A stretch of DNA of 64,000 nucleotides, from contig VZSF01009143.1 in NCBI GenBank assembly GCA_013398295.1, positions 186,001 through 250,000 on the forward strand. The letters run 5' to 3'. Both the position numbers and the translations under genes were made by a program. Every line of letters begins with the position of its first letter. The stretch's first letter is position 1. Origin of the DNA: Chionis minor. Taxonomy: Eukaryota > Chordata > Aves > Charadriiformes > Chionididae. Below, in pieces: positions 50,623-61,272 of this stretch. Under the pieces are notes generated by a model. That model had not been told where the DNA came from and did no database searches. It saw nothing but the letters and a program-made list of their open reading frames with translations.

Positions 50623-51843
50623 GAAAAGACAGTTGGATTGGTAAGAAAGTCGTACATTTTCCTATAGTGAATAATGAAAAGGAGACAGTCTTCTGAAGTT
50701 TTAGAAGAAGCATTAGCTTCTAGATAGGTTTTTTCCCCAAAAAATTATGGTTTGATAATAGTTTTGGGGCATATGTGCTTGCATGCACACAGATGCAAGG
50801 TGCCATGTGATTGCAGCTGCCAGTTCTTCAGCTTAAGAGTATGTTATTGATGACATAAAGCTCGGAGCAGTTTAAAAAACACATGAACTTTAGAAACGTA
50901 GTATTGAAGTTACAGTTAACAATGTCTATCAGTAATATTTTTGTGATCATTTTCTATCCTGTAAGCTGGAAATGGTGAAAAAGAGAGGCCTAGTCACAAC
51001 AGTAGACAATAGAAATATTCAGTTAGATCAGAGATATTGTAGGCTGATGTGACTTTTGGATGCACAAGGTGAGATGTTTCCTTGTGAGATCAAGATAGCT
51101 CCACTACTAGAAGTGGAGTGACTGCTCTTCACAGTCATGGAGAGATGAACATAAGGAACAACCCTGACCGACTTAAACTGCACAGTAACTGTCCAATATT
51201 CTTTTTTTTCCCCTCAGGAAGATTCAGATTTATTAGGAGTTTCTGTGGGATTCATAATACCATGTGTAGACGTCTACAATGTCTACACCTGAACCTGAAA
51301 TCATCACCTTAGGCCACTTTTATAGCCAGTACAGAAAAACAGACACTTTGAGTCGGAAACTGGTTTGCCTTATTTTAGATCTATATTTAAAATGACTTTA
51401 AGCCCACAGAGAAATCTTGACCACCAGTTTGGTAATGTACCTAGAACATCCCTTTCCAGTCCTAATACCCTTTCCACCTGATTGATGCAGAGATCGCCTT
51501 GGCTTAGCTGCATTCTGAATTAGTGTTCTAAACATCCTGTTAATACTTCTTTTATAGAATACTTTCTTGTTTCCCTGACCACGACTGCTGTTACCCTGGT
51601 GCAGAGCAGGCACAGATGAGGGTAGTTGCTTCTTACTGAGGTTTTCCTGGCTTCTGAAAGTCCCATAAACTGGTCTGCACATCGGACTCAGTGGAACACA
51701 CAGTAAATCCATGGCTACATTTTAAACACATTTTTGTAGTGTCTGTCTCACAATCTTCTTCCTGTTCATCTGAAATGACCATTAGCTTCAAATTGAGTCG
51801 AGATCCTTTAAACACCCAAGGGCTTTTCGTCATATGGCTCATT
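50623..51843. other. Spacer between two CR1 copies
   Basis: About 1.2 kb of sequence with no recognised element. A minus-strand open frame of about 104 codons (51,398-51,712) shows no domain and no splice context, and is probably chance. Confidence 0.5.
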
Positions 51844-52168
51844 CATAGACTCATAGAATGGTCTAGTTTGGGAGAGACATTAAAGATCATCTAGTTCCAA
51901 CACCCCTGCCATGGGCAGGGACATCTTCCACTAAACCAGATTGCTCAAAGCCCCATCCAGTCTGGCCTTGAACACTTCCAAGGATGGGGCCTCCACAGCT
52001 TCCCTGGGCAACCTGTTCCAGTGTCTTGCCATCCTCAGAATGAAAAATTTCTTCCTGAAATCTAATCTAAATCTACCCTCTTTCCAGTTTGAAGCCATTA
52101 CCCCTCCTCCTATCACTACATGCCCTGTAAAAAGTCCCTCTCCAAATTTCTTGCAGGCCCCTTTCATG
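51844..52168 (-). mobile_element. CR1 LINE, 5'-truncated, minus strand
   Basis: A CR1 3' end of about 325 bp in reverse orientation, starting with catagactcatagaatggt and containing the hairpin-like block cccctgccatgggcaggga. The minus strand reads WKEGRFRLDFRKKFF, then [20 protein letters not shown] and [11 protein letters not shown] before its stop at 51,931. The same spacer design as the copies at 897 and 44,348 suggests one subfamily. It is truncated inside the C-terminal coding region. Confidence 0.95.
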
Positions 52169-55100
52169 ACCTTCTAATCTGATTAAACCTCAAAGGTAAA
52201 ACTGCCACTGATGGTGGTATAAATTTGAATTATAATAGGAATATTAGCTTTGGCTTTCGGTAGAACTAGCCTAGTGATTTCAACTTGATTATTGTCTGGT
52301 TGCTCCTTTGTTATAGGATATTGTCATTGTATAAATGTGCAAAAAATTAAGACTAAACAGAATAACAATTCCCAAACATTGTTACTCTTTCTCAAACTAA
52401 CTGAAAGATCACTTCAGTGAAATATGACCTCTGTTACCAACTTATCAGAAAAGAGTTTTCCTGCAGAACTTTTTTGTGTATATTGAATTCAGTAACTTAC
52501 CCTGTAGTGGAATTCAGTGTTTATCTCTACTACATAAAGCCTCAAATCTAATATTCATGTGGGTTCTATGTGGTGAAGAGGAAGAAGGGAAAGCACCTGT
52601 GGAAATTCTAGAGAGAAAAGTCAATATTTTGTTTTCAATTTAGTGTGCAAATGACGCAGAATTTAACCCAGACTTTAAAGCAATGGAAAAAAAAAAAAGT
52701 GTGAGTGTCATGCTCGCTGTGATTTTTAGATAAAGTAATCCTAAAGCATTTCTCAAAGGTATAGATTAAATGCTCATTACGTAAATGTACTTCCTCATCA
52801 ATCTATTCTTTGTTCATTTAGATAAAGTGGTACACTGTTTCCATGTCAAACAACTGCTGATTACAAATAAATAATTCAACACTGAGATACAGTTGTCCAC
52901 AGCACATGAAAAAGGGAAACAAATTGGAAAAGAATGTCAATAAATTGACAATATTAAATTTCAATCAACTTACTCTGCATAATTAAAGCAGTTTGTGTAA
53001 GTGCAGAAAGGGAAGGGAAATGTCAACAGTTACAAAGTATGCTAACATTTGACTTGTTAAAATTGCACAAAACCCCCTAAAAATTAACAAAAAAGTATCC
53101 CAGAATGACAGAAAAGAATATACTACCTCTATGACATCTAATATCATTATTGTTGTTGATATTAATGATAAGCAATGGAGGCAATTTGCTTGATTGTTTA
53201 TGAAGGATTTATTTTGAACCATTACAGTGAAAAGAAATATTATTGTCTGTTACATCAGATCCATTTTGTTTGGAATTATATCACAGAGGTTGATATCAGC
53301 AACTTTTGAGAAAGAGAAAAGAACCCCTGTAATAGGTACCTGTAGAAAGCCTTGACCAAAGAACAAGTTTTTATAGTCGTTAAATTAGTTGGGGGGGGCG
53401 AGGGCAAGTAAAAAAAAAAAAAAATATTCTGTTTATGTAGTTTGGAAGTATTTTGGTTATTCAAACACATTGTTTCATCTTTCTACCTATGATATTTAAA
53501 AGGTGGAAGTCTCTTTGCATTGTTACTACAAGATATTTTTCATAATCTGAAACCATGCGTAAACTTTGAGGAAACGGATAAGCACGCTTTTAGTTTTACA
53601 CTGCTGGCTCTTTCATGGAAGCTGTTTCTAACAGAGAGTCACTTTGTTGCTTGCCTTCCTATCTCTCACAGAAATGTTTCCTGGAAACAAGATACTGGTG
53701 TTTCAGTAGAGATTTTTGAAAAAGAAAAGGAAAAAACTTCATGATGTTCATGATTTCTTTGTACAAAGACTGTTTGTTCGATTAGATTCACAGGATAAAT
53801 GTGGGATTATTTTCCTGGGGCTACAGAGTAAATTAAAAGATGAAATAGAATTTTCCAATTGTATTCTTCACCATGTTCCCATAACACAGAAAATAATACT
53901 AGCTGCTAATAAATTAAACAGTAGCACTTAAAAGAAAAAAAAAAAGCCACAAATAAACACAACTAATAAAGAATGCATAGTACAAATAATAGTGGAACAA
54001 GCCAATCTTTGGTTACCAAACCCCAAAGGTACCCCTTAGTTCATATTTAGATATTTACAATAAGAATATATATTTGCACATATGCTTTCTATTTTTTTAA
54101 CATTATCTTGTTAGTGTCATGAATACAATTGGATGAGGAAACAAAGATTTAGCTGGTTAGCACTAAACATTCTATGTTTCACTTAAGCATTTATTAGGTT
54201 ACTGCTAAATAGACTGAAAGTTTTCAACTATAACCACACGTTTCGCTTTATTATACAATTAAGGATGCAATATGAATATTTAATGCTTTCATTAGATTTT
54301 CTGTATAGGGAAAGGATTGCATCTCCCACAAACAACAAAATCAGCCATCCAGATTCCCAATGGCCCAACAGGGAAAAATCAAGTTTACATCTGTATTAAT
54401 GTATGTTGAAGATAAGTTGAAGAAAAAGCTGAGAACCAAGCAAGGTTTCTTCTATGCCAATGTTTCCACATGCAATTAAACATAAAGGGGAGAAATTAGA
54501 AGGAAAGTGAAGAAAAACAAGTAACGCAAATCTGAGTTAGGGAGAAGGAAAATAAGAAATGTTCAATTTGTGTTCTTCTTTTTGCCAGCCCCAAAGATTT
54601 ATTTCTCTGTTCTTTGCAAACATCAGGATCAACAGTAAAGCAGATTTGAAGACACTACATTTCAAGACCGTAGAAACCCATGGCCCTGGTCTTTGCTGGT
54701 GTCTCAAGTCAAATTGCCTGGTAGCTCAGGGACGAAGTAGCAGGATGATACCAAGAAAGCAAACACCACATTAAATTTACACGTTGTACAGCTCTTTGCC
54801 ACTGGGTACTGCAATAAAATTCAGCAGGCATGGAAGAAAAAATGTGAAACAATGTAAAAAGTAATTCTGTTCACCTTTTAGGCTTCATTTCCGAAACAAA
54901 AGAATAAAGGAAATGTTGCCAAATATTGACATATGTCTGAGCTTTAAAACATACCTGTGGTCTAAAACTGCCACAGATCTGGAATTAACATACCCAGGAT
55001 GCAGTGAAACATTCTATAGGAATCACCTTATAGGCATATTTTCATGAGACAGCTGAACTATGTGAACAGTTAACACTCTCCTCCCCTATTCTGCTTCCTT

Positions 55101-57866
55101 TTCACTGCCCTCATCCTCCACTGCACTTCCTTTCTACTGCCTCTGCTTCCAGCCACATATGTGGTTCGTCCTTCCTTCATGCCAGCTCAGATTCTCACGT
55201 GGTTGCACGAGTCAGTTCATGTCCCTGCCTTGCCTGTTACTCAACTGCAGTTGAACTAGCTTATAGTGTGATCAGACGAGCTTAGCGTAAGCAGCAGAAG
55301 TTTGCAGAGGGAGGAATGGGAGGAGGGCGTCCCTATTTCCTTAGTGATGAACTATGTATTTGATGATAGCTGCCTCCTGAACATTTACCCTTGGAAATAC
55401 AACTGTTCTGAAATTGTCTGAAATTGAACCTTGTGTGCTCTTATTAGTTTGTAGTAGTTGATTGTGTTTCAATGTTCTTTTGTCTGGTTCTGCAAAACAG
55501 GTTTCATAGCTTGCCTGGGGAATGTACAAGTTGCTTGCTGACAGTGACTCCGAGGCCACCCTAAAAGCCAGACTGGTAGGATGTGGAGACCAGTTAGCAT
55601 GCCACGAGTCACACCCTAGGAGACTGCCAGTAGGCGGTTTGTAGGGTCTCTGACAGCAAGCCTGCAAGGTACAGCACTCAGCATGGGTGCTTGGTTTGGA
55701 GACTGAGCTTTCTGAGCAATACAAGTCTATCCAAACAGTCCGAGTTTGGGGCAAATCTGCCTTTCCTTCCACACTCTTCTGTGAAGAGGACAGAAAGCCA
55801 GAAAGCATTAGAGGTGTCTAGAATAAGTAGGAAGAACTTCCCATCCCACAAAGCTTTTCAGTGATGACTTTGAGATACATATCTCTGTGATATGTGTTAT
55901 GAAACATATTTCCCCACTTATTTTTGACTCCATAATTTTGCTTTTCCCAGATGATGCTTTTTTTTTTCCCTGCCATTTTTCACTAGTGATGTTTTTGTAA
56001 TTTTACTAAATACCCAGGAGTTCTGTGGTAAAAATATCAAAGAATATTATCCTTTTGTCCTAACAGGCAAGTTACCCTCTTAACTTTGGTTGAGTGAAAA
56101 AGATGGGTATCTTCCTGGGGAGTGGGGAGGGATGGTATGAAGTAGGGAGGGACAAAGAGAATACTATTCCTTTTGGGGATAGGTGAATAAATTTTTGCCT
56201 TTGAGATTTCTCAAGATTTCTCAATATTCTCTGTCATTTATAAAAGAATTAAAGTAAATGAGGCAGAAAATGATGGTCAGAGGAAAAACAAGCTAGCACA
56301 GAAACTGGCTTTCTAATGTATGTATTTCATGGGCTTGGTTTTGTAGTTCAGCTGAGAGAGTAGCTAAAATATCTTTATATTTATACACAAAAGTAATAAT
56401 AATACATAATAACATAAACATACATAATAATATAAAATAATTCCTGAGCACTTTCTCCCCCTCTCTTTTCAGTGGTGGAAATTAAGGAAACATTCATAGG
56501 TGTTGGCAAACAGAGAATTCCCAAGTCAGTCCTCAGCTGCAGCCATTGAGTTACATAGCCTTGGTGCTTGTAAGATGGAAATCATCATACGTATGACAGG
56601 GATGTCATCCTGTGGTATCTGAAACTGATGGTGTCTAGACTTAATGATCGGAACATTCAGGTTCTCTTTACTTTTCCTCTTTTCTTTTATGAATGTTGCT
56701 GGTCAGGTACTCCAGAGAATAACTAGGTACTCTCTCACTTTGTAGTATTTGCTTTAGGTCTGTTGTCTTTTATGGAATAAAAATAATCCAAAAATTAAGT
56801 GCAAAGGAAGCGTTTAAATGACTTCCAAAATGGAAGCCCAAGACAAAGCTTGTGAGTGACAGGGAAGTAAGAAAATTGAGGATCCAAGGGTTCCAAGATA
56901 AGTTTTTTCCTGAGTTTTTAAAGAGGATCCTGGCATTTCAAAGCAAATATTACCTACTTATGTTTGTAGTGCTATATTATTTTATCTAGTTTATTTATTG
57001 AGGATTACTGTGCTTTGTGTTAAACAACAAGAAAGGTTTTGGTTATTTTCTGCAATAACTGAGCATTAACAAGGAAAGCAAATACCTGTTAAACCATCTT
57101 CAAATCTTTATTCTGTTTTGACACTTATCTCTAAATATTGAGACACTACTGGAAAATAGTGTGACTTGATAGTTATATAAATAAGTTCTAAGAAATTACA
57201 CTATTAATTAATTGTAACAAGGGAAAAGGGGGATGATGCAGATTCTGCAGGCTAACACATTTCTGTGTTACCAAGAGTAATTGATCCCTCATGCTCACTT
57301 TCTGTTAGAATAAACAAGTAAATGATTTTTTTATATATGGGCTTATCTAAAATCTCATCTTCCAGTTTCTCAGTAAGAACACTTTGAATCAGATATAATC
57401 AGTCTTTTATCAGTCACATAATATGCCCCCATTCTGTCATATTAAATCATCTCATTAATATATGAGCATCAGAAAAGGTGCTTTCACATGTTTGGAGCTG
57501 TTGTGAGCTGCTTGCCAGTACCACCCTCTTCTGACAGAAAAAAAACCACATTGGTGGGATAAAATGTAACATCCCACCAAATATGTGTAACATCCTACTG
57601 AAATATAAAGCAGTAAAATATAGGCATCCTGCTTTGGTGGGAAGACTATCATAACTGTGAGGCCTAGCTGCAGAAAGGGTACCTGGTGCTGGGCCAGCAT
57701 GTTCAGAAATTCATTGTAACGTGGGTGGCACTCTCCACAAGTGAGCTTTCCCTCATGACTGCAGAAATTACCAGAGCGCCAGAAATTACCAGGAGCTGCC
57801 TTCTGGCTTTTTGGTGTCCCTGGTCATCCTGTCTGCTGCCCCGGCCCAGGGTCTGGCAGTGGGGAT
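52169..57866. other. Intergenic, no gene recognised
   Basis: AT-rich sequence with several homopolymer runs (A at 52,686-52,697; G then A at 53,390-53,424). A GC-richer segment at about 55,080-55,810 carries the longest non-repeat open frame of the window (155 codons, minus strand; see findings). An AATA-rich simple repeat lies at 56,393-56,442. No exon is supported. Confidence 0.5.
56393..56442. repeat. AATA/CATA-rich simple repeat
   Basis: Irregular aataat and acataa units over about 50 bases. Degenerate simple repeat. Confidence 0.8.
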
Positions 57867-58045
57867 TGTGACAGGAGGCCAGGGCTGACCCATGCTGGAC
57901 ACAGCCAGTTCCAGCCGTCCTCAACAGACCCACTGCAGGGTGCAGCTGAGCCCCTTGGCCAAGATGGTGGCGCCTGTGGGAAAGGGCAAAGCGCGGGACG
58001 TCAGTGAGGAGTAAGGAAAAACTGTGTGAAAAACAAATCCAAACA
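57867..58045 (+). mobile_element. Avian ERV LTR, 5' fragment (outer-LTR family)
   Basis: Begins TGTGACAGGAGGCCAGGGCT and closely matches the first part of the LTR at 60,010 (shared: gaggccagggctg, cccatgctggacacag, cagttcc, cactgcaggg, agtaaggaaa). Roughly 180 bases are present, ending in a diverged stretch near gtgtgaaaaacaaatccaaa; the rest of the LTR is missing. It keeps a block (57,945-58,008, including ccaagatggtggcgcctgtg) that the 60,010 copy has lost. I recognise the family as a common avian endogenous retrovirus LTR. Open frames across it are incidental. No retroviral gene is visible next to it. Confidence 0.85.
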
Positions 58046-60009
58046 GAGCAGTTTAATGCAAAATAATTTGGAGTCAGTGTACAACAGAGAGTAAAGTGAA
58101 AAAATAGTTCCATGTTAAAAAGGTTTGATTTGTTTCAATCTCATTATTTTAATTTTCTTAACATGATTTTTTATGTGGAAATGATTTTCTTCTTTTCTTT
58201 TCATTAGTAATGCTCATGGATATGGGTTTCCAGACTAGAATAGATGGTTTCATGATTAATAGAAATTCTCCTGAAGTTAATAAAGCAACATTTCAAAAAA
58301 TATGTTATAGGTAACACAGCTTAGTGTATTCTGTGTATGTTCTTAGTCTGTTCTACCAGCAGCAGAAACACCAAATTTGTACAACTAGATTTGGCAAACA
58401 GTGAATGTGTTTAGACTGCTTCCGAAATCTACCCTGGCCTAAGCACACAGCAGAGGCAAGTTGTCCTGTGCCTGACTGATGCTCCTCTGTTATGTACCAG
58501 CATAACCACCATTGCAACTGTGGACTGTGTTCCCCAAATTCTCAGTCTAGAGAACAGGCTCTGATGTACATAATGTAGCTGAGATTATTACAGTATCTTT
58601 TGCTTTTTCTCTCTGGCTCTGTTGCCTCAGGAATATCTGCCTCAAGCGGCTTGGAAAGGGAGAAGATAAAACTGTGCTATCATTTTCAGACTGCCGAGTC
58701 CTTCCCAATGTCATGCAGTGGTTCCATTTCTTTCTTGACTTAATGATAACTACTTTCTCACTGGAGTTGCATTCATCTGATCAGGTAGTGAAAAAAAATA
58801 AAAAAGAAGCAGCCATGCATCTAAAACATCATTCTCACAGTTGCCTTGATCGTCTGAAGTGAGTTCTTGTTCACGGTCATCAAGCATCAGCCAGGTGTTC
58901 ATCAGACCTGTAAACAACATGGTTTGCAGGAGACATCTCCTCAGTCTGTGCCCTTTACTAGAGCATCCAAACAAGTCTCCAAATAGCTTTCTGGCTGCAT
59001 CTATGCTTCATTTTAAGTTTTGGGGTTCAGCTGACTGGATATAAACCTAATCTCGGGGGAAGAAAATTTGGTCTTACTTTGCTCCTTGGTCCAGACCGCA
59101 GCCGTCTACTTCTACTTGATTTGCAGACAGGACAGAGATAGATAAGATATGGCACATATTTGCCTATCATTTGCCACCTCAGCCCTGTGGAGACTTCATG
59201 GGTGGTCTACATTAGCTTTGAGTACCTTCCCAAGCACCCAGAAGGATCTTGGTCAGGGTGTCTGGAGAGTGGGATGGCCACTCCACTCCCAACCCAGGGT
59301 TGGCCTGCAGGTGTGGGATAGTTTCAGCTAGTGTTCACTTACATAGTTTGTGGTCTTTTATGCAGACTAGACAACCATGTTGTTGAATCTAACCTGTGAG
59401 AGAAAATGAAACTTCCTAGAATTCAAGTAGTCTAATAAAAAATGCATTTTGGAAAAAAATCAGTAGTCAGACAGAAAAACAAACAAACCCAGTAAAGAGC
59501 TATGAATCATATCTAAACTTGCTCTCTTCTCTATGTATGTTTTAGAAGTGCTGATAAAGAGACAAGTTATTACTTTCCTTTTGGATAAATGATCTAAAGG
59601 ATACAAGGTTTTTTGATAATTTGCATTTTTCTTTCCCTTCCACTGTTGGTCTTGCTTCTTATGGCATGTATCTCTCAGCTTTTGTAAGGTTAAAAATGTG
59701 GCAGAGTTCATTATTGTACCATGAAGCTATGAAGATCTAAGTTGGATCAGTTGTTTTCCAGAGTATGTTATTCTGTTGACTTTATGGGGGACATATAACA
59801 TCTTAACCTCACATATACCTAGTTTTTCCAGACACCTTTAAGCATTCTCATCTGTGCTGCTGAGGAAGACCAGCACTACAGGGACTCTACAGACTTTATT
59901 CTCCAAATCCTCAGAGTTCATTGCGTGAATTCATCCTGAAGGTGAGTATTATTTTTTATTGGATGTCCATGGCAAAGTTTTGGGAGTAGGGAGCTGCAGA
60001 AGTAGCCTC
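58046..60009. other. Spacer between the two LTR copies
   Basis: About 2 kb separating two LTR sequences of one family in the same orientation. I looked for retroviral gag, pol or env motifs and for a primer-binding site and saw none. The two LTRs are therefore probably independent insertions, not the ends of one provirus. No host exon is supported either. Confidence 0.5.
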
Positions 60010-60159
60010 TGTGAGAGGAGGCCAGGGCTGCCCCATGCTGGACACAGTCAGTTCCCCACCCTGCACTGCAGGGAGAAGTAAGGAAAGAAAATTTTAAGAA
60101 ACAGCCCTACGAACACCAAGGTCAGAAAAGGAGGAGGAGGAAGAGGTGCTCCAGATGCT

Positions 60160-60345
60160 GGAGCAGAGTTTCCCCTGTATCCAGTGGAGACACCATCATG
60201 GAGCAGGTATTTTCCTGCAGCCCATGGAGAAGACTACGATGGAGCAACTATCCTAACTGCTGCCCGTGGAGGACCCCATGTCAGAGCAGGTAGATATTCC
60301 CTGCAGGAACTGCAGCCTACAGAGAGGATCTATGCTGGACCAGGG
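60160..60345 (+). repeat. Imperfect tandem units inside the outer LTR
   Basis: Repeats of a 35-45 base motif centred on ctgcagcccrtggag and ggagcaggta occur at about 60,198, 60,215-60,240, 60,262-60,290 and 60,300-60,335. Family members commonly vary in the number of such units (recalled knowledge). The units are diverged from each other. Confidence 0.6.
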
Positions 60346-60393
60346 AAAAAGTGTAAGAAGAAAGGAGCAGCAAAGAGGAACTGTTATGGATTG

Positions 60394-60398
60394 ACTAC
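60394..60398 (+). repeat. Target-site duplication, left copy (nested LTR)
   Basis: Bases actac immediately before the TG end of the nested LTR. They match accac at 60,920-60,924 at four of five positions. Five-base duplications are typical of ERVL-class integration (family knowledge). Confidence 0.75.
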
Positions 60399-60919
60399 TG
60401 TCCTGGCTTCAGCTGAGACAGAGTTAATTTTCTTTCTAGCAGTTGCTGTGTTTTCAGATTTGGTATGAAAACAATGTCAATAATGCGTATTGTTTTAGTT
60501 GTTGCTAAGAGATGTTCATATTAGTCAAGGACTTTTTTCAGCTTCCCGTAGAAGCTGAGAAGGAGCAAAGACAGAACAATAGAACAGCCAATGGAATAGT
60601 CTGTACCATAGATGTCATGCTTGGTATAGAAATGCGGGTTGGCCAGAGGGGTGGAATCCATGATCTCTGGTCAGGTCAGGCTAGACAACCAATTCACTGG
60701 GCGGTGAAAGTGACTTGTGTCTTGTATATTCTTTTACTGGTATTATTATTTTCCTTTTCCCTTGTTGTTCTAATAAACTGTCTTTATCTCAACCCATGAG
60801 GTTTTTTTTTCCCTTTCCCCTCCTTTTCTCCCTCTTATCCCTACTCTTCTTGGGGGGGAAGGGGGAGAGAAGTGAGTGGCTGCATGGTCCTAGTTGCTGG
60901 CTGAGGTTAAATGGCAACA
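60399..60919 (+). mobile_element. Avian ERVL-type solo LTR nested in the outer LTR
   Basis: A 521-bp LTR with the TG...CA ends of retroviral LTRs. It begins TGTCCTGGCTTCAGCTGAGA and ends ggctgaggttaaatggcaac followed by a. In order it carries gagttaattttctttctagc, ttagttgttgctaagagatg, caaggactttttcagcttcc, a TATA-like box (tatagaaa at 60,625-60,632), tgtatattcttttactgg, a polyadenylation signal AATAAA at 60,772-60,777 followed by ctgtctttatctcaaccca, a pyrimidine tract and a purine-rich end. It is flanked by actac (60,394-60,398) and accac (60,920-60,924), a 5-bp target duplication with one transition. The family is one widespread in birds. It carries no coding sequence. Confidence 0.9.
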
Positions 60920-60924
60920 ACCAC
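60920..60924 (+). repeat. Target-site duplication, right copy (nested LTR)
   Basis: Bases accac immediately after the CA end of the nested LTR. They pair with actac at 60,394-60,398. The outer LTR sequence resumes here without loss. Confidence 0.75.
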
Positions 60925-61272
60925 AAACCCCATTCCCCACCCACCCTGTGCCATTTGAGGGAGACAAGGTAGAGTAGTTGGAAATGAAGAAGTGAAGTTG
61001 ATTTTGGGGAAAAAGCGGGATGGTGGGAGGCAGGTGGTTTAAGTTTCGTCTTTGTTTTCTCACTATCCAACTCTGTTATTTATTGACAATAAATTAATTT
61101 TCCCCAAGTATAGTCTGTTTTGCCCGTAACAATAATTGATGATTGATCTTCCTGCCTTTATCCCAACCCTTGAGCTTTTTTGTGCTATTTTATCCTCCTG
61201 TCCTGTTGAAGAGGGGGAGTGAGTGAGTGGCTGGGTTGGTGTTTCGGAGCTGGGCAAGGTTAACTCACTCCC

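Larger units (their letters stand above)
60010..61272 (+). mobile_element. Avian ERV solo LTR, interrupted by a second LTR
   Basis: The outer LTR occupies 60,010-60,398 and resumes at 60,920-61,272. It starts TGTGAGAGGAGGCCAGGGCT. It contains a run of imperfect units of the type ctgcagcccatggagaag...atggagcag (about 60,160-60,345). After the interruption it continues aaccccattccccacc, a polyadenylation signal AATAAA at 61,088-61,093, tctgttttgcccgtaac and a GA-rich end near gttaactcactccc. The final bases do not show a clean CA end, so the right boundary is approximate, and I see no clear target duplication for this older insertion. No internal viral coding sequence is present, so this is a solo LTR, the usual result of recombination between the two LTRs of a provirus. 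Confidence 0.85.

Noticed and set aside
57703..58113. A 136-codon minus-strand frame
   Set aside because: It runs antisense through the LTR fragment and its flank. Its composition follows the LTR and it shows no domain.
60160..60345. Repeated units resembling a CRISPR-like or minisatellite array
   Set aside because: The units are diverged, lack uniform spacers and belong to the LTR. The genome is eukaryotic.
60184..60799. Two frames of about 95 codons on the plus strand
   Set aside because: Both lie inside LTR sequence, which is non-coding in these families, and the first crosses the junction of the nested insertion.
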